DNA of 35,550 nt from Thermodesulfobacteriota bacterium (GCA_028278625.1 JANQDY010000091.1:1-35550), one strand, 5' to 3'; shown: positions 1 through 8,268, counted from the first letter of the stretch. The notes: generated by a model from the letters alone, not told the origin. A program made the numbers and translations.

Positions 1-150
1 AATAGGGAATCCCGTGGAAATCGGGAGTGGTCCCGCCGCTGTGATCGGGGACGAAATCCGCGAAATGCCACTGTTTCGAAAGATCGGAATGGGAAGGTGC
101 GGAGAATAGATTGATCCGAGAGCCAGAAAACCTGCCTCTTACGCTTTTGA
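1..150 (+). ncRNA. Cobalamin riboswitch (5' end cut off by window)
   Basis: The segment carries the conserved core of the adenosylcobalamin-type riboswitch. The G-rich/GCGG-type block followed by TCCCGCCGCTGTGA lies at about 29-44, and the GAGCCAGAAAACCTGCC block lies at about 119-136. The upstream strand of the outer stem is missing, so the element begins before base 1. A strong intrinsic terminator follows at 210-246, just ahead of the first gene, which fits B12-dependent transcription attenuation: bound cobalamin would favour the terminator and reduce expression of the two small genes downstream. Family assignment rests on recognised consensus blocks; the 3' limit is approximate. Confidence 0.9.
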
Positions 151-209
151 ACTCCGCGGTGTTACGGGGTTTTTGGCAAACCATAAAAAGGGTTAAGAAA
201 CTGGGTGCA

Positions 210-246
210 GCCCTTCAAGTTATCGGACTTGAAGGGCTTCTTTTTT
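210..246 (+). terminator. Intrinsic terminator of the riboswitch expression platform
   Basis: A perfect 11-bp stem (210-220 with 227-237) closes a 6-base loop and is followed by a T-rich run (238-246). It sits between the riboswitch aptamer and the ribosome-binding site at 279-288, as expected for a transcriptional on/off switch. Confidence 0.88.
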
Positions 247-294
247 GGCCGGCGGTTCATTAATGAATTTTCTCAAGTTAAGGGAGGTTATGCC

Positions 295-555
295 ATGAGG
301 ACAGGTGCCATTCTGTACGTGGTCGGTGAAAACCCTGTGGGAGAAGCAACTGATTTCGGTTCGGCGGTAAAAAGAATGGAGCCCGGTATTGAGCGGGTGG
401 AGGTCGTGGGGAAGGATGTGGGGCATTTTGATATTGCGGATGCTTGGTGGGCACTCACTGCCAAGGGCATGCATCGCATTGTGTGCCTCATTGGAGAAAG
501 CAATGCCGCAGGTGCTTTCAAAATACATGATAAAATGCTTCGACTGTGTGGATAG
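295..555 (+). CDS. Small protein of unknown function under the B12 riboswitch
   Basis: This 86-residue protein is the first gene after the cobalamin riboswitch and terminator. The start is the ATG at 295, preceded by a good AAGGGAGGT ribosome-binding site at 279-288. The open frame continues upstream through the terminator, but that part cannot be translated usefully. The sequence begins MRTGAILYVVGENPVGEA and contains a second hydrophobic stretch (HRIVCLIGES), so it looks like a small soluble alpha/beta protein with two core strands. There is no signal peptide, transmembrane helix or metal-binding cluster. I do not recognise the family. Regulation by cobalamin suggests a link to B12 supply, cobalt handling or a B12-independent substitute enzyme, but nothing in the protein itself shows which. 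Confidence 0.72.
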   Translation: MRTGAILYVVGENPVGEATDFGSAVKRMEPGIERVEVVGKDVGHFDIADAWWALTAKGMHRIVCLIGESNAAGAFKIHDKMLRLCG

Positions 556-593
556 GGTAAAAGGTGATCGATCGAATCATTGGGAGTGGGAAG

Positions 594-914
594 ATGATCC
601 AGACAGATGACGGAAAAGGTTTCTTGGAAATTTTCACTATTGATGCTGAAAGCTTCAAGCTGAGGGCAACATTGACATCCTTGAAGAACGGAAAATCGCG
701 GGTCCAGGGCTGGTTTGAAATCGAGAGCAGGGATAGAAGTCGGTTTCATAGAGAAGATGAGGATCGAACCACATTGCGGAGGAATCTGCTCAGTGTGTGT
801 GTGCCTATTGCGGCCCTTTACGGCGGTGAAGTAAAGCATCGAAAGATCAAAACGGCCGCTCAAAAAAAAGGAGATCCGTTTCTCCTAAGGCCCGAAGGTC
901 GCATGGTTCATTAG
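594..914 (+). CDS. Small basic protein of unknown function, second gene after the B12 riboswitch
   Basis: The protein has 106 residues from the ATG at 594, which has a GGGAG-type ribosome-binding site about 7 bases upstream; a GTG at 564 in the same frame would add 10 residues. The N-terminal half looks like a beta-rich domain (GFLEIFTIDAES, KLRATLTSL). The C-terminal half is basic, with several Lys/Arg clusters (KHRKIKTAAQKK). It starts 38 bases after the preceding riboswitch-controlled gene, so it may share that transcript. It ends 7 bases before the convergent thiE stop codon. No family is recognised, and codon use looks ordinary. It could be a weakly conserved hypothetical or a spurious frame; the strand-consistent placement is the main support. 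Confidence 0.5.
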   Translation: MIQTDDGKGFLEIFTIDAESFKLRATLTSLKNGKSRVQGWFEIESRDRSRFHREDEDRTTLRRNLLSVCVPIAALYGGEVKHRKIKTAAQKKGDPFLLRPEGRMVH

Positions 915-921
915 GTCAAAC

Positions 922-1554
922 CTATTGTGGAACGAGCCCTAAAGACCGAAGAAGTTCCCGGGTCGCCTTTTGAGGATCTTCGCGGCAGCACACCGCCGAG
1001 ATGACGGCGATCCCATGGGCACCCGCATCCATGACCGGGAAGGCATTTGTTTGATCAATGCCGCCGATGGCAATCACCGGCACCGTTGTGGTCTGAACGA
1101 TTCGCTTAAGATGGTCCGTACCGGTCACTTCACCGGCGTCGTCCTTACTGCCGGTGGGATAGATGGGACCAAACCCCACATAGTCCGCTCCATCCCGAAT
1201 AGCGGTTTCAATCTCTTCTGGCGTGGCCGCTGATCCGCCGATGATGGCGTCCTCTCCAAGCAGCTTTCTCGCCAGCTGAACGGGAAAATCGTCCTGACCC
1301 AGATGAACGCCATCCGCTTCAGAGGCAATGGCCACGTCAATTCGGTCGTTGACGATAAAGGCTGCGCCCATGTGGGCGCAAACCCGTTTCATGGCCGTGG
1401 CAATTTCAATCAACTCTTTCGTGGTACCGGTTTTCTGACGGAATTGAATGGTATCCGCGCCCCCTGAAATGGCCTTTTCCGCCAGTTCAACATGTGTGAA
1501 TCGGTTCTGAAGGACCGTGTCCGTCAAGATGTGTAATTTTCCAATTCTCTTCAT
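922..1554 (-). CDS. thiE: Thiamine-phosphate synthase ThiE
   Basis: ThiE joins hydroxymethylpyrimidine diphosphate to hydroxyethylthiazole phosphate to give thiamine monophosphate, the last assembly step of cytoplasmic vitamin B1 synthesis. The 210-residue length is typical. Visible family motifs are TIQFRQK (substrate and pyrophosphate binding), FIVNDRIDVA, DGVHLGQDD (metal-binding Asp pair), GGSAAT, YVGFGPIYPTGSK (pyrophosphate loop) and VIAIGGI near the end of the TIM barrel. The ATG at 1554 has only a weak ribosome-binding site. It follows the hydrolase gene on the same strand after a roughly 80-base gap, so the two may be co-transcribed, although their functions are unrelated. No TPP riboswitch is visible upstream. 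Confidence 0.95.
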   Translation of the reverse strand: MKRIGKLHILTDTVLQNRFTHVELAEKAISGGADTIQFRQKTGTTKELIEIATAMKRVCAHMGAAFIVNDRIDVAIASEADGVHLGQDDFPVQLARKLLGEDAIIGGSAATPEEIETAIRDGADYVGFGPIYPTGSKDDAGEVTGTDHLKRIVQTTTVPVIAIGGIDQTNAFPVMDAGAHGIAVISAVCCREDPQKATRELLRSLGLVPQ

Positions 1555-1632
1555 TTGGGGTTTGCTCTGTGGTCGTTGTTTCTATGAATCCGCTTCAGTT
1601 AACAGAAGACTATTGAATCGGCGGGCTGAATG

Positions 1633-2535
1633 TCAAGTTTTTGTAGATCTCAAAAAGCCCTTTATCGCCGCTACCACTTCTTCATGTGCGTCTTCCAGAA
1701 TATAGTGCCCCGCATTGGGCAATTCCTTGACCACCGCATTCGGAAATCGTTTCCGCCATTCATCCAAGAATACCCCGTTAAAACACCAGTCTTTCATGCC
1801 CCAACAGATCAGCATCGGCTTGTTTTTCAGGCGGCGGAGGCCCTCTTCTATCTCTTTGAGACATCCGTATGAGGGGTGAGCCGGCTTCATGGGAATATCC
1901 TGCACGAAGCGAAGAATGGCGATCCGATGCTTCCAGGTGTCATAAGGATAGAGCAGCCCCTTCATGGCAGTCTTGTCCAAGGGGTTATTCACGGCCATGC
2001 GCGTGGCAGAAAGGGCAAAACCGTTTAAGCCGCGCACCAACAGAGGACCCAAGAAGGGGATGCGGCATGCGGCAATCCGCTTGGGCATGGCGCCTGAGCG
2101 CCATGCGGCGGTGTTCAGGATCACGAAACGGCTGAACAGGTCCGGGCGACGTGTGGCCACGCCCATGCCGATGGCCCCGCCCCAGTCATGACAAACCAGC
2201 GTGATCCTCTGGAGATCCAGGTGGGCCACCAGCTTTTCCACGTTACCGATATGGTTGATCAAACGGTAGGGATAATTCTGCGGTTTGTCTGAGAACCCGC
2301 ACCCCATGTGATCCGGGGCCACAACCCGATAGACCGGTGCAAGGGCCCGTATCAGTTCCCGATAGTAGAAAGACCAGGTGGGATTGCCGTGCAGCATCAG
2401 CACCGGCGGGTTGCCGGGATCTCCTTCATCCACGAAATGGTAGGCCAGGTTGTCCATGAGAAGCCGACGACGCCTGAAATGATAGGCTTCCCGCAGGTAT
2501 GGCGGAAAAGGCTGTTCCTCTCTAATATTGCGCAA
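1633..2535 (-). CDS. oleB: OleB-like alpha/beta hydrolase (haloalkane-dehalogenase fold)
   Basis: This is an alpha/beta hydrolase of the haloalkane-dehalogenase branch that most resembles OleB, the beta-lactone decarboxylase that makes long-chain olefins from OleA/OleD/OleC products. It shows HGNPTWSFYYR (oxyanion-hole region), PDHMGCGFSDKP, the nucleophile elbow CHDWGG with Asp as nucleophile, the stretch PYDTWKHRIAILRFVQDIP that is characteristic of OleB-type proteins, WGMKDWCF, and the catalytic His in NAGHYILED. I chose the TTG at 2535 because AAGGAA lies 7 bases upstream and the result (300 residues) matches the family. The ATGs at 2586 and 2631 lack ribosome-binding sites and add 17-32 residues of non-family sequence. 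No oleA, oleC or oleD is nearby. A haloalkane dehalogenase or epoxide hydrolase remains possible. Confidence 0.8.
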   Translation of the reverse strand: MRNIREEQPFPPYLREAYHFRRRRLLMDNLAYHFVDEGDPGNPPVLMLHGNPTWSFYYRELIRALAPVYRVVAPDHMGCGFSDKPQNYPYRLINHIGNVEKLVAHLDLQRITLVCHDWGGAIGMGVATRRPDLFSRFVILNTAAWRSGAMPKRIAACRIPFLGPLLVRGLNGFALSATRMAVNNPLDKTAMKGLLYPYDTWKHRIAILRFVQDIPMKPAHPSYGCLKEIEEGLRRLKNKPMLICWGMKDWCFNGVFLDEWRKRFPNAVVKELPNAGHYILEDAHEEVVAAIKGFLRSTKT

Positions 2536-2712
2536 TGGTCTTTCCTTAAGATGCCTTGGGCAAAGGCCCCTGGGTTTTTGCCTCATAATGGTGCATCGCT
2601 TTCGGGCATATGATGAAAATACAGGAGCCATTGGCGTTAGGCAAGTGGGGATTCCACCATTCTTCTCTTTGGTGGCGCATAGGGGGATGGACAGAGAGGA
2701 TAACGGCGAAAG

Positions 2713-2762
2713 GCTTTTGAAAAAGACCTAACACCTGGCCGGGATGACGCCGGCAGGCGGCA
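2713..2762 (-). terminator. Probable terminator after the arylsulfotransferase gene
   Basis: Downstream of the stop codon at 2799, the minus strand can fold a GC-rich hairpin: a GCCGG/CCGGC core at 2738-2742 and 2750-2754, flanked by ACCTG/CAGGT arms. A run of five Ts follows on that strand (2713-2717). The stem is imperfect and the T run is slightly displaced, so this is only a candidate. Confidence 0.4.
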
Positions 2763-2798
2763 GGTCGAAGGCGCTCCCTTGGCTTTGGCGGAAAAGTG

Positions 2799-4190
2799 TC
2801 AAGGTCCCGAAACTTGGAGGGCTTTCACTCCATCATAATTTTTCGAGTAGTCTACCATTCGAAAAACCTGGGGACTTTCCGCCTGTTCCTTGGCAGCGTC
2901 GTAGAGGTCCGCGGTCCTGATGATGTTGCCATTCATATCCAGCCATATTGCGAGACTGTTTGTACAATCACACGAAAGGGTATCTCCGTCAGAAAGCCTC
3001 TGGGCCGTGCCAACGGAGCCTGCATTTACGCCAAGATCGCCGACCCAAACCGGCTCCCTTGGCCCGTAAACGCCGTCCGCTCCCAGTTGATAACTACCGT
3101 CGGCTGCCATGGGCGGCTTGATCTCCACCACCCTTGAATTGCCCCCTGACAGGCCTCTTGTGGGGTCGGGAATGTTGTTGTCATACAGGATGATGTGCCC
3201 GTCTTCAGGGATCCACTTGGGATCGTGCACCGCGGATAACAGGAATACCTGAGCGTCATCCCGGCCATAGGCCCAGGGGTTGCCCCAACGATAAATCAAT
3301 TCCCCGCCGCGACCATAACGTCCGCCCGAGGTGCCCGCGGCCTCTTGGGTGGTCGTGGAGTGGTCGATGACCCATAGTTCACTGTAATGGTAATTCGTCA
3401 TGAAAATCTGATCCAATTCCTCATCGTAATAGGCGGAATTCACATGTATGAAATCCTCCGGGATATTCAAGCCGTTTCCGTAGTTGATATCCACGCGGCC
3501 CGGATTTTCGGCGGGATTTCCAAAGTTGGCCCTCGTAGGATCGAAGTCTTGAATGAGATGATCCGAAACGTGCCATTCCCAAACGATTTCACCGCCATTT
3601 TCCCCCGTGGGCCGCACTTCAATGATGGATTCCATCCACAATCCACCGGAAGTGAGATGCAGAGGGTTGCGTCCGAGTGCGATGCACTGCTCCGGGGAGA
3701 AATAGCGCCACACCGGCATCAAGAGGTTTCCGTTTGGCATGACGGTAACAACGTGATGGGGTGCATGGTCGTCGCTGTAGTATTCAAAGGACCAGAGAAC
3801 GTCGCTTTCCTTTGATATGCGCTCAACAATTCCGCCAATCTGAAAGATCGAGTTATTTGCATCCCGGTAGGCTTCAACGAACCGGTTGTCGGGTTCGATG
3901 TTGTTGATTGAGCCGGCACGAATGATACTGCCATCCGTCTGCAGAAATGCGGACATCCCACAGAAGTAGTCGCTGGACCACTCAAAAACGGTTCTGTTGA
4001 AACCGTCGAAAAGGTATGTCTTGGTAGACTGCGACGGGGGATATAAAACAAATTTTTCAAAGACGGAACTGGTTCCATCGCCGCCGTCGGATGAGCATCC
4101 GCCCGCGAGGAAAAAGAAAAAGACGACAAGCAACATCCGGTAAGCGAATCGGGATTGACGGGAAGTCTGTTTTTTTGGTGCGGCATCCAT
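2799..4190 (-). CDS. Arylsulfotransferase (ASST)-family lipoprotein
   Basis: This is a 463-residue exported protein. The N-terminus has a basic region, a hydrophobic core and the lipobox LAGGC with Cys32 as the lipidation site. The rest matches the six-bladed propeller fold of the PQQ-independent arylsulfate sulfotransferase family: HHVVTVMPNGNLL, DFIHVNSAYYDEELDQIF (the H-N-S motif holding a family active-site His), a later AVHDPKW (second His) and GGNSRVVEI (the conserved Arg). Known members move sulfate from one phenolic ester to another in the periplasm, but many family members are uncharacterised. The gene starts 41 bases after the beta-propeller lipoprotein gene, so the two form an operon. 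Whether it really transfers sulfate is not shown by sequence alone. Confidence 0.85.
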   Translation of the reverse strand: MDAAPKKQTSRQSRFAYRMLLVVFFFFLAGGCSSDGGDGTSSVFEKFVLYPPSQSTKTYLFDGFNRTVFEWSSDYFCGMSAFLQTDGSIIRAGSINNIEPDNRFVEAYRDANNSIFQIGGIVERISKESDVLWSFEYYSDDHAPHHVVTVMPNGNLLMPVWRYFSPEQCIALGRNPLHLTSGGLWMESIIEVRPTGENGGEIVWEWHVSDHLIQDFDPTRANFGNPAENPGRVDINYGNGLNIPEDFIHVNSAYYDEELDQIFMTNYHYSELWVIDHSTTTQEAAGTSGGRYGRGGELIYRWGNPWAYGRDDAQVFLLSAVHDPKWIPEDGHIILYDNNIPDPTRGLSGGNSRVVEIKPPMAADGSYQLGADGVYGPREPVWVGDLGVNAGSVGTAQRLSDGDTLSCDCTNSLAIWLDMNGNIIRTADLYDAAKEQAESPQVFRMVDYSKNYDGVKALQVSGP

Positions 4191-4231
4191 ATCTTATAAT
4201 GCTCCTTTTTTTGGCGTTCTTTTTTCCACGA

Positions 4232-5971
4232 CTATTGCTCACTCCCGGCGGGCTCCAGGATTGTCCGGTCTCCGGTTATCGGATCCACGCGTACGAGCGA
4301 CTGCAAGCCAACATCTCCCACCACCAGATTGCCGTTGGCTTCCACGGCAACATCATTGGGTGTTTTGAAGGTCGGCCCGGTTCCCGTGCTGTCATCGGAG
4401 ACGATGGTGCGATCGCCGGTCGCCGGATCCACCCGGACAACCGCCCCAAGGCCCACATCCGCCATGATCAGATTGCCGTCATTGTCCATGGACCCGTCTC
4501 GGGGCTGTATAAAATCGGGTCCGGTTCCGATGTTGTCAGCCGAGATGATGGTACGATCGCCCGACACCTGGTCCACACGGAAAATCACCTTCAGGCCGGA
4601 ATCCACCACCAGGAAATTGCCATCGGCCTCTATGGCAAGGCCAAATGTCTGTCCAAAGCCCTGGCCGGTTCCCGTGTTGTCATCGGAGACGATGGTGCGG
4701 TCACCGGACACCGGATTCACCCGGACAACCGCCGCCAGGCCAATATCCGCCACCACCAGATTCCCGTCTTGCTCTACATCAATGACATGGGGTGTTGCAA
4801 AGCCCGGGCCCGTTCCCGTGTCGATATCCGAGATGATGGTGCGGTCGCCGCTCACCGGATCCACCCGGAAAACCGCCTGCAGTCCTTCATCTATTACCAC
4901 CAGATTGCCATCCGCCTCCACGGCAATCCCAACGTCCTGTCCGAAAACGGGGCCGGTTCCCCTGTTTTCATCTGAGATGATCGTAAGATCGCTGGTCACC
5001 GGATCCATCCGGAAGATGGTCTCTACGCCTTCATCCGCCAACACCAGATTTCCGTCGCTTTCCACCGCAACGCTGACGGGCCGCTCAAAGCCCCTGTCAT
5101 ATTCTTCGTTGGCGGATGACAGAATCGTACGATTGCCCGACACCGGGTCCACCCGAACGACCGCCTCCAGGCCCTCATCCAGCACCACCAGGTTTCCGTC
5201 CCATTCCACCGCAACCGCCCGGGGCTGGATAAAGTCGGGGCCGGTTCCCGTACTGTCATCGGAGACAATGGTGCGATCGCCGTTCACCGGATCCACCCGC
5301 ACGATCTTTTCCCGGCCCACGTCCGCCACCACCGGATTGCCGGTGGCCTCCATGGCAATCCCGGCGGGATTTCCAAAGCCTTCTCCGGTTCCGATGTCGT
5401 CATCGGAGATGATGGTGCGATCGCCGGTCACAGGGTCCACCCGGAAGACGGCCGCCAGGCCCGAATCCGCCACCATCAGGCTTCCATCCGTATCAATTGA
5501 AATGGCAAAGGGCGTTCCAAAGCCGGGACCCGTACCGGTGCGGTCATTGGAGATGATGGTGCGATCGCCGGTCACCGGATCCACCCGTATGACCGCCTGC
5601 AGGCCGGCGTCCAGCACGGCCAGATTGCCGTCGCTCTCCACGGTAATCCCGTCAGGCGTTCCAAAGCCGGGACCCGTTCCGGTGTCTTCACGTGAAAGGA
5701 TGGTTCGATTGCCGTTCACCGGATCCACCCGGAAGACCGCCCCCAAACCAAGATCCGCCACCACCAGATTACCATCACTCTCGACAGCGATGGCAAAGGG
5801 CTGAACAAAGCCCGTTCCGGTGCCCGTGTCGTCATCTGAGATGATCGTCCGATCCCCCGTCACCGGATGCACCCGCACCACCGCTTGCAGGCCTTCATCC
5901 GCCACCACCAGATTCCTGTCCGTTTCCACTGCGACGCCACGCGGCGATCTAAAGCCCGGTCCTGTTCCAAT
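4232..5971 (-). repeat. Coding tandem repeat, 12 units of about 144 bp
   Basis: The propeller gene is built from about twelve 144-bp units. At DNA level the units share long near-identical stretches, for example around the codons for V-T-G-D-R-T-I-I-S and for D-G-N-L-V-V. Such similarity makes slipped-strand or recombinational change in unit number likely. The repeat is in frame throughout and has no spacer structure of a CRISPR type. Confidence 0.85.
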
Positions 5972-6082
5972 TTCGCTGTCCGCTGGCTGTGTACCATTAT
6001 CGTCTGAACACGCATTCAGGCAAACCATCGCAAAAATCAACAACACGGAGATGAAAAGATTTCGATAAAATGGATTTAACAT
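4232..6082 (-). CDS. Lipoprotein with twelve 48-residue beta-propeller repeats (NHL/SMP-30-like)
   Basis: The 616-residue protein has a signal peptide ending in a lipobox-like CLNAC (Cys at about 25) and an acidic linker. From about residue 38 to the C-terminus it consists of 12 tandem repeats of 48 residues. Each repeat follows the plan GTGPGF..P..iavE.dGNLVVaD.GL.AV.RVdPvtGDRTIiSdd, which is one four-stranded propeller blade of the NHL/SMP-30/streptogramin-lyase type. Twelve blades would make two six-bladed propellers or one larger ring. Repeat 7 departs most from the consensus in its first residues. The start has a GGAAAGGGATCT ribosome-binding site. It is the first gene of the operon with the arylsulfotransferase-family lipoprotein. 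The enzymatic role is unknown; a binding or scaffold role at the cell surface or in the periplasm is plausible. Confidence 0.88.
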   Translation of the reverse strand: MLNPFYRNLFISVLLIFAMVCLNACSDDNGTQPADSEIGTGPGFRSPRGVAVETDRNLVVADEGLQAVVRVHPVTGDRTIISDDDTGTGTGFVQPFAIAVESDGNLVVADLGLGAVFRVDPVNGNRTILSREDTGTGPGFGTPDGITVESDGNLAVLDAGLQAVIRVDPVTGDRTIISNDRTGTGPGFGTPFAISIDTDGSLMVADSGLAAVFRVDPVTGDRTIISDDDIGTGEGFGNPAGIAMEATGNPVVADVGREKIVRVDPVNGDRTIVSDDSTGTGPDFIQPRAVAVEWDGNLVVLDEGLEAVVRVDPVSGNRTILSSANEEYDRGFERPVSVAVESDGNLVLADEGVETIFRMDPVTSDLTIISDENRGTGPVFGQDVGIAVEADGNLVVIDEGLQAVFRVDPVSGDRTIISDIDTGTGPGFATPHVIDVEQDGNLVVADIGLAAVVRVNPVSGDRTIVSDDNTGTGQGFGQTFGLAIEADGNFLVVDSGLKVIFRVDQVSGDRTIISADNIGTGPDFIQPRDGSMDNDGNLIMADVGLGAVVRVDPATGDRTIVSDDSTGTGPTFKTPNDVAVEANGNLVVGDVGLQSLVRVDPITGDRTILEPAGSEQ

Positions 6083-6531
6083 GGAGATCCCTTTCCTAAA
6101 GCAGTTTGTTTCAATGGCATTCCCAAAATGCCCTTTTTCCTTTCATTCGGTCATTGCCATGGGGGTGAATGATCGGAAATCAATTCCTTTGGTCGATACA
6201 CAGGCAAAAGTAATGCCGAATGTTTATTTACAGATCTAACCTTCTTAAATTTAAGCGGATTTGACGGATGATGGTTGAAATGGGGGAGACAGGGGCAAGA
6301 GGGAAGTGGGGCGAAAATGCCCCTTGTAAAATATCTCAATAATTTCAGTAGGTTGATCTCTGTTTCGCCGGATTCTTACTTCAAAAGCGAGGAGGGGCCA
6401 CCGAGGAGGTTCGATCCGTGTCCGAAAAAAACCACAGAGATCCGCGGGTTTTGGGGAATTACCAGTGAAAGGGGTGCAAAGGGGCATTCATGCCCCCGGG
6501 GGCATCACCGCCCCCCCCAAAAAAAGAAGAA
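6083..6531. other. 449-bp intergenic region upstream of the propeller operon
   Basis: No gene is supported here. The side next to 6082 holds the leader and ribosome-binding site of the propeller gene. A short hairpin (GGGGC/GCCCC, 6308-6323) lies in the middle. Near the regulator gene lies a perfect 16-bp palindrome, ATGCCCCCGGGGGCAT (6490-6505), followed by a run of eight Cs and seven As. On the minus strand this lies just after the stop codon of the sigma-54 regulator, so it could serve as a transcription end, although its T tract comes before the palindrome rather than after it. No convincing sigma-54 site was found. Confidence 0.5.
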
Positions 6532-8268
6532 TTATTCCACCATGCCATACTTTTTCAGTTTACGATAGAGTGTTTTGCGGTCCACCTTCAGGGTTTCGGC
6601 GGTTTTTGCTTTGTAACCGCCGTGCTTTTGAAGAATCCGTGGGATGTAATGCCGCTCGAAGCGTTCAACGGCCTCGTTCAGGGATAGATCATCCCGCAAT
6701 GAAGGGAGATTCACCTCATCGAGGGCTTTGTCAGGGAGTGCTCCGGCCAGTTCCATTTCCCCGCCGGAAAGCCATCGCCGGACTTCGTTAAAGAGTTCAC
6801 GCACATTGCCGGGCCAATCATAATCAGACAATCTGTTAAGGGTTTCAAGGGGAATGGGAGGGACGGAACCCTGCACCCTCTCAGAGGCCTGCTGATTGAG
6901 AAAGTGTTCGATCAAGAGCGGGATATCCTCCTTTCGCCACCGGAGCGGCGGCAAGTCAATATTGAGCACCTGAAGTCGGTAGAATAAATCACATCTGATT
7001 TTTCCCTGCTGCATCATCATACGCATGTCTTTATTGCTGGCCGTGATGATCCGTACATCGGACTTCCGCTCCCTTTTCGCGCCCAAAGGGAGATAAACCA
7101 TGTCCTCCAAAACCCGGAGAAACTTGGCCTGTATCGTCAACGGCAATTCAGCCACCTCATCCAAGAACAGGGTTCCGCCGTCGGCCAGTTGAAAATAGCC
7201 CGCATGGTCGCGGTCAGCGCCGGTAAAAGCCCCTTTGGAGTGTCCGAAAAACTGGCTTTCAAAAAGGTTTTCCGGGATTGAGGCGCAATTGACCGGTACA
7301 AAACAAGCCTTGTGATGGCTGCTCAACTCAAAGATCATTCTGGCGGTCAATTCCTTTCCGGTCCCCGTTTCCCCATAGATGGCAACCGGAAAGTCCGTGG
7401 CAGCGGCCCTCAGGATATTTTCATACACCTTTCTCATTTCCGGGCTTTTTCCAACCATATTCCCAAATTGCCCTTCATCCCCAAGGGTCAGTTCCAAGGT
7501 CTTGTATTCCCTTGCCAGTACCGTGCGCCATGAGATATCCCGTAGGGCGACCATTCTGACGGAACGATTGCTCCAGGTGAAATACCGCTCCTGCATCTCC
7601 ACGGGAAGCGTGGCGCCATCCTGCTTCTTGATGGAGGTTTCAAGAGGTTTTTCAGCCGTTGTTTCAAAATGTCTTCGGGCGGCCCCACGCAATTCGGGGG
7701 GCAGCAGATCATAAAAATTTTTCCCGATCAGGTCATTCTTATGAAACCCGGAGATCTCCACCACCGCTTGATTCGCTTCCAGGATTCTGCCGTTGTCATG
7801 GATGATAACCCCTTCGAACGCGGCCTCTGAAAGCTTTTGAAAGCGTTCCCGCTCCTCCTTCAGTCTTATTTGCTGCCTTCGCAAGGTGATGTGGGTATTG
7901 ATCCTGGCGATGACCTCCTCTTCCACAAACGGTTTGGTGACATAATCAACGCAGCCGTGCTTAAAAGCTTCCACCTTATCAATGGTCTCACTCAAACCGC
8001 TGATGAAAATAACCGGGATATCGCGGGTACGGGGATCGCTTTTCAACCGGTCGCAAACCGTATATCCGTCCATTTCCGGCATTATGATATCCAGCAGTAT
8101 CAGATCCACCGTCAGTTCCCGAAGCGCATTCAACGCCTTTCTACCGCTTAATGTGGGGCGAACGTAATATCCCGTCCTTGTTAGCATGTTCAAAAGCGCC
8201 GCTAAGTTATCAGGTGTATCGTCAACGACCAAGATGCTGCCGCGATTCCCTTTGTCTGTTGAACTCAT
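6532..8268 (-). CDS. Sigma-54-dependent response regulator (REC-PAS-AAA-Fis)
   Basis: This 578-residue transcription activator has a receiver domain (about 11-125; phosphoacceptor Asp60 in LLDIIMPEMDG, Lys112 in TKPF), a PAS domain (about 140-250) and the sigma-54 ATPase domain (about 268-500). The ATPase domain carries Walker A GETGTGKE at 299-306, the GAFTGA sigma-54 contact loop at 346-351, Walker B GGTLFLDE at 364-371 and WPGNVREL at 485-492. The C-terminus is a Fis-type helix-turn-helix (about 531-575). All residues needed for ATP-driven open-complex formation are present. It lies 55 bases downstream of the hybrid histidine kinase on the same strand, so the two almost certainly form a phosphorelay. 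The PAS domain between receiver and ATPase is less common and could add a second signal input. Target genes cannot be told from this window. Confidence 0.95.
   Translation of the reverse strand: MSSTDKGNRGSILVVDDTPDNLAALLNMLTRTGYYVRPTLSGRKALNALRELTVDLILLDIIMPEMDGYTVCDRLKSDPRTRDIPVIFISGLSETIDKVEAFKHGCVDYVTKPFVEEEVIARINTHITLRRQQIRLKEERERFQKLSEAAFEGVIIHDNGRILEANQAVVEISGFHKNDLIGKNFYDLLPPELRGAARRHFETTAEKPLETSIKKQDGATLPVEMQERYFTWSNRSVRMVALRDISWRTVLAREYKTLELTLGDEGQFGNMVGKSPEMRKVYENILRAAATDFPVAIYGETGTGKELTARMIFELSSHHKACFVPVNCASIPENLFESQFFGHSKGAFTGADRDHAGYFQLADGGTLFLDEVAELPLTIQAKFLRVLEDMVYLPLGAKRERKSDVRIITASNKDMRMMMQQGKIRCDLFYRLQVLNIDLPPLRWRKEDIPLLIEHFLNQQASERVQGSVPPIPLETLNRLSDYDWPGNVRELFNEVRRWLSGGEMELAGALPDKALDEVNLPSLRDDLSLNEAVERFERHYIPRILQKHGGYKAKTAETLKVDRKTLYRKLKKYGMVE

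Noticed and set aside
205..294. Upstream start for the first small protein
   Set aside because: It would place coding sequence across the riboswitch terminator; the ATG at 295 has a near-perfect ribosome-binding site.
2799..4190. Functional link between the arylsulfotransferase-like lipoprotein and the sulfatase-like cluster
   Set aside because: They are over 20 kb apart with unrelated operons between, so a shared sulfate-ester pathway is not supported.
4329..5804. A 491-codon + strand open frame
   Set aside because: It lies antisense to the 12-repeat propeller gene; its long open length is a by-product of the repetitive codon pattern, and it lacks a ribosome-binding site.
4232..5971. The regular 144-bp repeats as a CRISPR or satellite array
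   Set aside because: They are in frame, encode beta-propeller blades and have no unique spacers.
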